Positions 57,854-64,000 of a stretch of DNA of 64,000 bases are shown here, one piece after another. The notes under the pieces are model-generated. The model worked only from the letters and a program-made list of their open reading frames with translations. It had not been told where the DNA came from and did not search any database. The first letter of the stretch is position 1; every line of letters starts with the position of its first letter. A program made the translations under genes and the position numbers. The stretch is from contig CAIIXF020000009.1 in the NCBI GenBank assembly GCA_903813345.2, positions 14,212,347 to 14,276,346 of the forward strand, read 5' to 3'. Source of the DNA: Owenia fusiformis. Taxonomy: Eukaryota; Annelida; Polychaeta; Sabellida; Oweniidae.

Positions 57854-60800
57854 ATGTCGACTTATATCGACTATAGACGTGTCTTATACACGTGTTCTTG
57901 CGGGACCGAAGAGCCAATATGTCGTTTATATTTCTGCCGTCATTGCATGAAGCTCAGATGTGGACATTGTGTGTCGCATGAGGTAAAAAATTTTCCTGTG
58001 TTGATTCCCACCAAGAAAATTACACATGAACTTGTATCAACACCTGACATCTATCAGGCGAACCTAGAGGAACATTTAACCATTTAATTTAATACAAAAA
58101 AAGCAGAGCAAAAGCCAGACTTTTGCCAGGGCGGGTGGTAGATCTAGTTTGTATCTGACAGATTGGCATGGCCATTTTCAGCCAATTTTTAATAACGAGC
58201 CTTAGAATATTCTCACATACAATGTAATTTTTTTTTTTTAATCTGGGGTTGATCCATTTGTCTGTCCCCCCCCCTTTGGCTCTCACTTCGCTCACAGTGA
58301 TGTAAATCCAAAAAATCACACACCCCTCTTGACAATTGCTGGCTACGCCCCTGTATCTAATAGACTCATTATTGAGGCAGTATATATTGATTGTTAAGGT
58401 GACAGTGAAGTTCCAAGATGGCTAAACCAGGAATCATATGGTATTTGAGTATAATTTGAGCATAGAAATTACTGTCTTTCGTTGGATTTTCTCTCAATTT
58501 TTTATTTTCAGGCTTACTATGGTAATTCAAATAGAAACACTTTGTGTTGGATGGGAATTTCAATCCTCTGAAAATATGACAGGAATTAGAGAAAAAAGTA
58601 GCATGGCAAAGGTCCATTGACAATTTTTTCATTTATTTTCTCAAAAACATCCCTTGAGTTATAATGTAGCTCTTACATCAAAAGAGCTTTAGAATTTTGA
58701 AGTCTGTCTTACAAATTGAAAAGGAGAGAAAAACTAATTTGAGTAGTGCACATCTTCCTTCTTTGATCCACATTTTTGTGTTGTGTAAATTTTCATTTTG
58801 CTCCTTCATTTTTGATAAATGTTTGAAGTATCTTTTCAGATATTTTGGATCAGTGGGTTTCCATGGGCTACTCCTTGAAAATTTTCTTCTCAAAATCTTT
58901 ATTCAGCACTTTTTTCTCAAACTAAAGTCATCTTAATGCAAATTTCTGCCTGAAGAAAACAGTTGTCAGTTATCATTTTAGAATTGAAAATTTGACCTTT
59001 TAGCTTGATTTATTTGATCAAAAACACAAATGATTCAGTCACTCAATGACTCTTCATGTCCATAAGATAAATGAATATAGAATGTAGGATGATGAATCAT
59101 TGAGATGATTCAAAATAGATGGCTTATATGAAATATTAAATCGTTTTTGGCTCACACAGTGAGCCTATGGGATCGACCAGGCGTCCGTCCGTTGGTCTGT
59201 CCGTCCGTCAACATTAGCCGCACAAATTAAAACTGCTATTCGGATTGAGTCACATGCACTTTCATTTTATGCATATCCATAATGCCTATTTGACCTATCA
59301 TCGCCATTTCCCAAGTTCGCCCGGTTTCCGAGAAATTGCTGATTTTGATGTCAAAAAGTCAAATTTTCTGTAAATACTAGACACTTTGTTCAAGTAGAAC
59401 TTTCAAATAACGTGTAGTAGTTGCTGTATATGCAACCTATGTCCTCTGAAGATTTCAAAGCTCTTGGAATTACAGTTTTTGGTGTTTACTCTATAAAATT
59501 TGACAAAAAGTAGGACTTAATTTTCAGGAACTTTCTCATGTATAAAGTCAATGGCAGGTTTTGTGATTGACAAGTTTCTCAAAGTTTGCCTTATACTTGA
59601 TCATTTCTTGCAATGAATTACATCATTACTAGATTTAAGCATTCCCCACATATTGCTCAATATATGTCAGCATCAAATTTTTACAGTTTTTGAGATATTT
59701 GACGTCAAAAAACAGTAAAAATAAGTTATTTTTCAACTTGCTTCAATTTGACCAAATTTTTGCCAGGAGTTCAAATCTGACATTAGTTTTGGGATTTGAC
59801 CTTTACTTGACCTTCAGTGACCTTCGAAAGGTCAAAAAAGTTGATTTTTCAAATTGATTTTTGGATGTACATTTTGGTCAGCTTAATCACAAAAGACCTT
59901 ACTGAGCTCTGAATAAGTAAAATTTTCAAGGTCAAAGGTCATCAAACTAGGTCACACAACTGTGCTATCTAAGTTTCTCAAAGTTCGAGACTACAAATCC
60001 AAATCAACATTCTTGTTTAAAAGTCAGGATGTACATTCCTCTGAAGGTTCCAAACTGTGTGAGCACAGTACCGTGGGTCCTATTTTTGTGTTCTGAAATT
60101 GGACTGAAATAGTTCTGTTCAGGAGTTTGACAGTACTGAACTGTTAAAAAATTATTTTGTTCCTTGACATGCCTCTAACAATTACTGCATTATTATCATT
60201 TATATTTTTGTTTTATATTTTTAGGTGGATTCCCACTACTGCCCAAACTGTTTAGAAAATATGCCAATAGCTGAAGCCAAAGCTAAGAAAAACAGGTAAC
60301 ATGTAGCAACTGAGGTGAAGATACCATATTTTGACACCGTGTCATTTTTGGTTAATTTCAACATTTGGGATGATTTCAGTCACTATCTGTTTGTTCATAT
60401 TAGATCCATATCCACAGAGAAGCTGTTTTCATTCTGACATTGATGGAGATTTTATTAGATTTGATTTTTCAAAAACAAACACGGCAGACATGAACATAAA
60501 AGAATCTTGAATCAAGTTCATTCATTCTCATTGTAGAACACCCGTTCCCCTACTCCCCATATTTTCACGCTAAACCGTTATGGGTGACATCTATTAACGG
60601 AGTAAACAGATTTACATATATTAAATGTGCTTGCTTCATATATGTAAAGATGCCTTTTATCTCTATTATCTTTTTACAAATGAATTTTCTCTGCTCTCTT
60701 AGATGTTGTCGAATATACGATGTCATCCCATAACTATCAATAAATAAAATTGACATGTTATATTGAAACTGCACCAATCTATATATCATATTCTATTCAG

Positions 60801-63800
60801 GTGCGTTAATTGCTTCGACTGTCCCAGTTGTCGTCATACCTTGTCCACACGTGCAACCAGCATTGCTGTGCCTGACCCCCAGGATGCAACTAAGACCACC
60901 CCCAAGAAGGTGTACTATTTGGCTTGTGGCTTCTGTAGATGGACATCACGGGATGGTGGTATTCCTGACCAGCAGATAGGTGAGTATTCAGCATCTACAT
61001 TAATAGTCAATGGGAATATAACATATATCATTTGGACATGAAAATCAAAATTATTGGCTGCTCTTTGACAGTTTGATCAATGAATATTGAGGATTTAGAT
61101 TGACAAGATAAATTGTAAACCTCCATTGTTCAGAAGAAGACTGCCAATAATCTGAAAGGTTTTACTGCATTGATGATATGCCTAACCATGATCAAGTTAA
61201 TATTGAATATATTCAATTATTGCTATTGTTTCAGCTAGTGGAGGTTGGCAAGATCAGATCAACAAAGAGGAAGCTGCTGTAAGTACTAAGTATTGCAAGT
61301 TTATATACATTATACTTATTGCATACCTCATTGCATACTTAAGAAGATTATAAAGATATCATTGGGAAAACTTCATGGTGTAACCTCACCAGTTCATTTG
61401 AAATATTTAGTTTCAACAGAAACATAATACAATATTTTGACTATGATCAGAAAACAGAATTTGATATTTCATGAATAAGTTGTTTATTTCCAGATTGCTG
61501 CAACTATGGAATATTACAAACAACTGGCCTCTAAGGAGAAGATAGAAAAAGACAGGAAGAAATATAGAAGGAGGAGTTATCTACACTTCTCTGTAAGTAA
61601 CACATTAACACTACAGCATTACTGTGTTTGTCTTTGGATGCAACATTTACAGAGTGCGATAACAATGGAAAGACCAACCATATACCCTAATTACCCATGT
61701 ACCACTTTACTAAAACACATTCTAACTCTGCATATGTTAATACAAAACATAATTTAGAGAATTAACCCAAATCACCAGACATTTTTTGAGCATGATTAAC
61801 AGCAGGGACAAAAAAAGTCCCCAACTAAAAAACTAATGTCTGGCGGTAGGGGTATGATAACTCATGTATGATATTAAAAATATTAGACTTGTAATGCTAA
61901 ATTTCTGCTATACCCACTGACTTATTTCGTTGCACCACATCTGATAATATAAATGCATTGTCTGTTTTATTAATTTTATGCTAAAATTTTTGATGTTTTC
62001 TTGCATAATAATTGATATTTAATACATCAAACCTTGGCATTTTATTTACAGATCATAATTTGTTATTGTTTCTGACATTTTGTGGCAGTAACATTATTTT
62101 GCTTTTTAACGCTCAAACACATAAGTTTCCCAGAATAAATCATTGAAATGTTTGTTTGTGAATGTTTTACAGACAATCTCTCATGTGCTAGAGGTATGCT
62201 AGAAAGTATTATTTTAGTAGAAATGTAGATATATCTAGATTATTTCCCTACAGCGATGTTGTACTTTTCAGGCTTTCAGGTGATATCAGCACTTTAAGAC
62301 AAAAAATAAAGATTATAATAAAATTTTATCAAAAATATTTTTGGCAATACTCTATATGTGTGCTTTTATAAATAAACAGAATATTCTAACATCACAATAA
62401 AAAGTGAGTTTTGTATTTTACATGAACAAGAAATGAAGACTTGTATAAATTATATATATTGAAAGGTGCTTATATAACCTACTCCCGCATAAATTGTGTT
62501 GCATATGTACTATGCCATAAATCCACAAGAACTGCATTTCTAGCTTGGCTTTCTATCCTATAAATGTCCACATCTGTGGTAAATGCATAGGTTTGTATTT
62601 AGAGGTACAGTACATAATATTTATAAATGTCTGAATGAATGGCCACATATACATATGAACAAGAACTTGTTATATAAAAATGTATTGCACTGAATTCTTA
62701 CTTTATCTAGAGTGTTGTAATTTTTTAATTTGTTGTAATTTTGTTAATATTTAAATTTAATTGTCTGGCTGAGGTTTGGATCAGTTGTTTTTTCAGCAAC
62801 AAGTTTGACAATTTTCAGTTGTTACGTCAACACCAGAAGTTGTAACATATTGTTATAGTCTCCAACTTTTTTTGTGGACTGTTCGGGGGTTGGCATCTTT
62901 TGCATGTTAATTCCTTGTTTATAAGAACAATATGTTAAATGTACAAATCAAGTCAATTGTGTCCATTTCTGGTGCTTAATTGCTATTGCTTTGTAATATA
63001 CAGAATTCTGATATTTGCGAAAGAAACTGTTCCTGTTAAAGCTTCAAGAGTGGTTTATTTATGTGGCAAGGCTTTGTAGTTTAGATGTGTCCAGTTCAAG
63101 GTGTAGGTTCAAGTTTCAAATGTAATTAGTGAAACAAAAAGGTTATGATTAGAAGTTCAGCAATGAAGAGAATTGTTTTATGGAAAACTATACTTTCTTA
63201 CCATCTACTTAGTAAATATCAGATAAACTCCAAGTACAGTAGATTGTAACTCTGTCTATTGTAATAGTCACAAATTGATGTAAATCTATGACATTGTAGG
63301 ACAAGTTTGGCTTATCATCTGCAGCTGCCCGTAGGAGAGCTGGCCTGATGAACCTGGCTTCTATGAGGTAACACCTATAGTGTTAAAGTTTTATATAATG
63401 GAGAATATTTTAGACTTAACTAGATAAATCATAGTGCTATTAGGATGAATTGATAGTCAAAAACACTAAATGACTCAAAATGATTGTTAATGTATAGTAA
63501 AAGAAACATAAATTGAGGCATATTCACAATTCGTCATTGTGAAATCTTATTGAATGGATTTAGGATTATTACAGTTAAGTTCAAATGACCACATAACCCT
63601 TTTTGAATCGATTCAGCAACTTTGGGGATTAAATCAACATAAAATGATTTTTTACCCAAATTTTTTTTTGTCATACATTCAAAAATCAACAACTTCAGCA
63701 ATGAGTCAGAATCTGTTAGTAAGCATAAATTACATCCCGATGTAAAACTATCAATATGTAAACAAAATTGCTTCCACTAATTGGTACTTCATCAAAATAT

Positions 63801-64000
63801 CTGTAATAATTCCATATTTTATTGTAGCCTGAAGGAAGGTGAAGAGATGGAAGTTGCAGAGCCAGAGAGGACTGAGGCCACAGATCAATGGGAACCTCTA
63901 GATGATAGCATCTACACAGAGCCTCTTAACCTTGCCACAGTCACCAGTGTAAAGCAGAGGCTAGCATCTGTAGAATTCCAACCAGCAAATACAGGAGACT
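57854..64000 (+). CDS. DCTN4: Dynactin subunit 4 (p62), 5' part, runs off the window
   Basis: DCTN4 is a pointed-end subunit of dynactin, the cofactor that links cytoplasmic dynein to cargo. Exons: 57854-57982, 60225-60295, 60801-60979, 61235-61278, 61494-61592, an optional 62173-62193, 63300-63367, and 63828 to the edge. All joins are AG/GT with matching phase, giving 254 residues in view without the microexon. The N-terminus is Cys-rich, as in the family's zinc-binding region: [48 protein letters not shown] and [14 protein letters not shown]. Then follow [24 protein letters not shown] (likely coiled coil), [16 protein letters not shown] and [14 protein letters not shown]. The start ATG gives a first exon collinear with the family. 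The C-terminal half lies beyond 64000. Confidence 0.95.
58124..58353. mobile_element. Probable degraded MITE ending CTGGCTACGCCCCTG
   Basis: The right end CTGGCTACGCCCCTG (58339-58353) matches the end type of the element at 39585. The left end is poorly preserved (GCCAGGGCGGG near 58124). The interior has a T run and a C run. It lies in DCTN4 intron 1. Confidence 0.4.
59150..60095. mobile_element. Dispersed element with GGCTCACACAGTGAGCC start
   Basis: It starts GGCTCACACAGTGAGCCTAT and CCGTCCGTTGG...GTCCGTCCGTC, and ends near CTGTGTGAGCACAGTACCGT. The interior shares TTTTCAACTTGCTTCAA, AGTTCAAATCTGAC and TTGACC/AAGGTCAAA blocks with the element at 27703. No protein is encoded. It fills nearly half of DCTN4 intron 1 (57983-60224). 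Confidence 0.65.
62173..62193 (+). CDS. DCTN4: Candidate 21-nt DCTN4 microexon (TISHVLE)
   Basis: Between TTTTACAG and GTATGC lies a 21-nt phase-0 segment encoding TISHVLE. It sits exactly between the exon ending HFS and the exon starting DKFGLS, both phase 0. As I recall, vertebrate DCTN4 has isoforms of 460 and 467 residues, differing by a seven-residue insert, possibly at this site with a TIHV-like sequence. That would fit a conserved optional microexon. The comparison is from memory. Confidence 0.55.
62825..62940. mobile_element. Dispersed repeat, TGTCACCACCA family, copy 3 (diverged)
   Basis: ACGTCAACACCAGAAGTTGT, then ACATATTGTTATAGTCTCCA and TGTGGACTGTT, ending near GCATGTTAATTCCTTG. 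It is collinear with copy 1 at 15906 but diverged. It lies in the DCTN4 intron before exon 63300. Confidence 0.5.

Noticed and set aside
58089-58936. Short frames of 60-87 codons on both strands in DCTN4 intron 1
   Set aside because: Low-complexity AT-rich translation without motifs or splice continuity.

Overview
The window is AT-rich eukaryotic DNA with short exons, GT-AG introns, many small inverted-repeat elements and several tandem arrays. The genes are animal genes: a lysosomal alpha-mannosidase, an atonal-type bHLH factor, a BOLA1-like protein and dynactin subunit 4. The repeat style and gene structure suggest an invertebrate, probably a lophotrochozoan such as a mollusc. That placement is inference and is not proven by the sequence.

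Layout. 1-12143: a 69-bp satellite of about 175 copies that runs off the left edge. 13049-34244 (+): the 3' part (876 residues) of a lysosomal alpha-mannosidase (MAN2B1 type). Its first exons are not in view, so the satellite probably lies in one of its introns. Three catalytic-domain exons are each present twice, in tandem and in the same phase (3a/3b, 5a/5b, 6a/6b), as expected for mutually exclusive splicing. The last intron is 7.97 kb and carries mobile elements and a possible regulatory stretch. 34245-48838: mostly gene-free, with tandem arrays, including a 2.9-kb G/T-rich array of 30-bp and 59-bp units at 42140-45060. 48839-49507 (-): a single-exon atonal-type bHLH gene with a TATA-like box upstream. 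49722-52712: no gene recognised. 52713-57583 (-): a six-exon BOLA1-like gene whose introns hold foldback elements, a KIAA1958-like N-terminal fragment and an array of splice-donor-like repeats. 57854-64000 (+): the 5' part of DCTN4, head-to-head with BOLA1 across 270 bp, with a candidate 21-nt microexon.

The genes do not form a pathway. The most notable find is the triple exon duplication around the alpha-mannosidase active site. The sequence allows up to eight isoforms. One member of each pair keeps canonical residues, while the other loses a cysteine pair (3a) or a conserved Trp (6a). Second-line finds are a mobile-element family with 9-bp target duplications and promoter-like contents, two foldback elements sharing a central motif, and the donor-like repeats abutting a BOLA1 exon.
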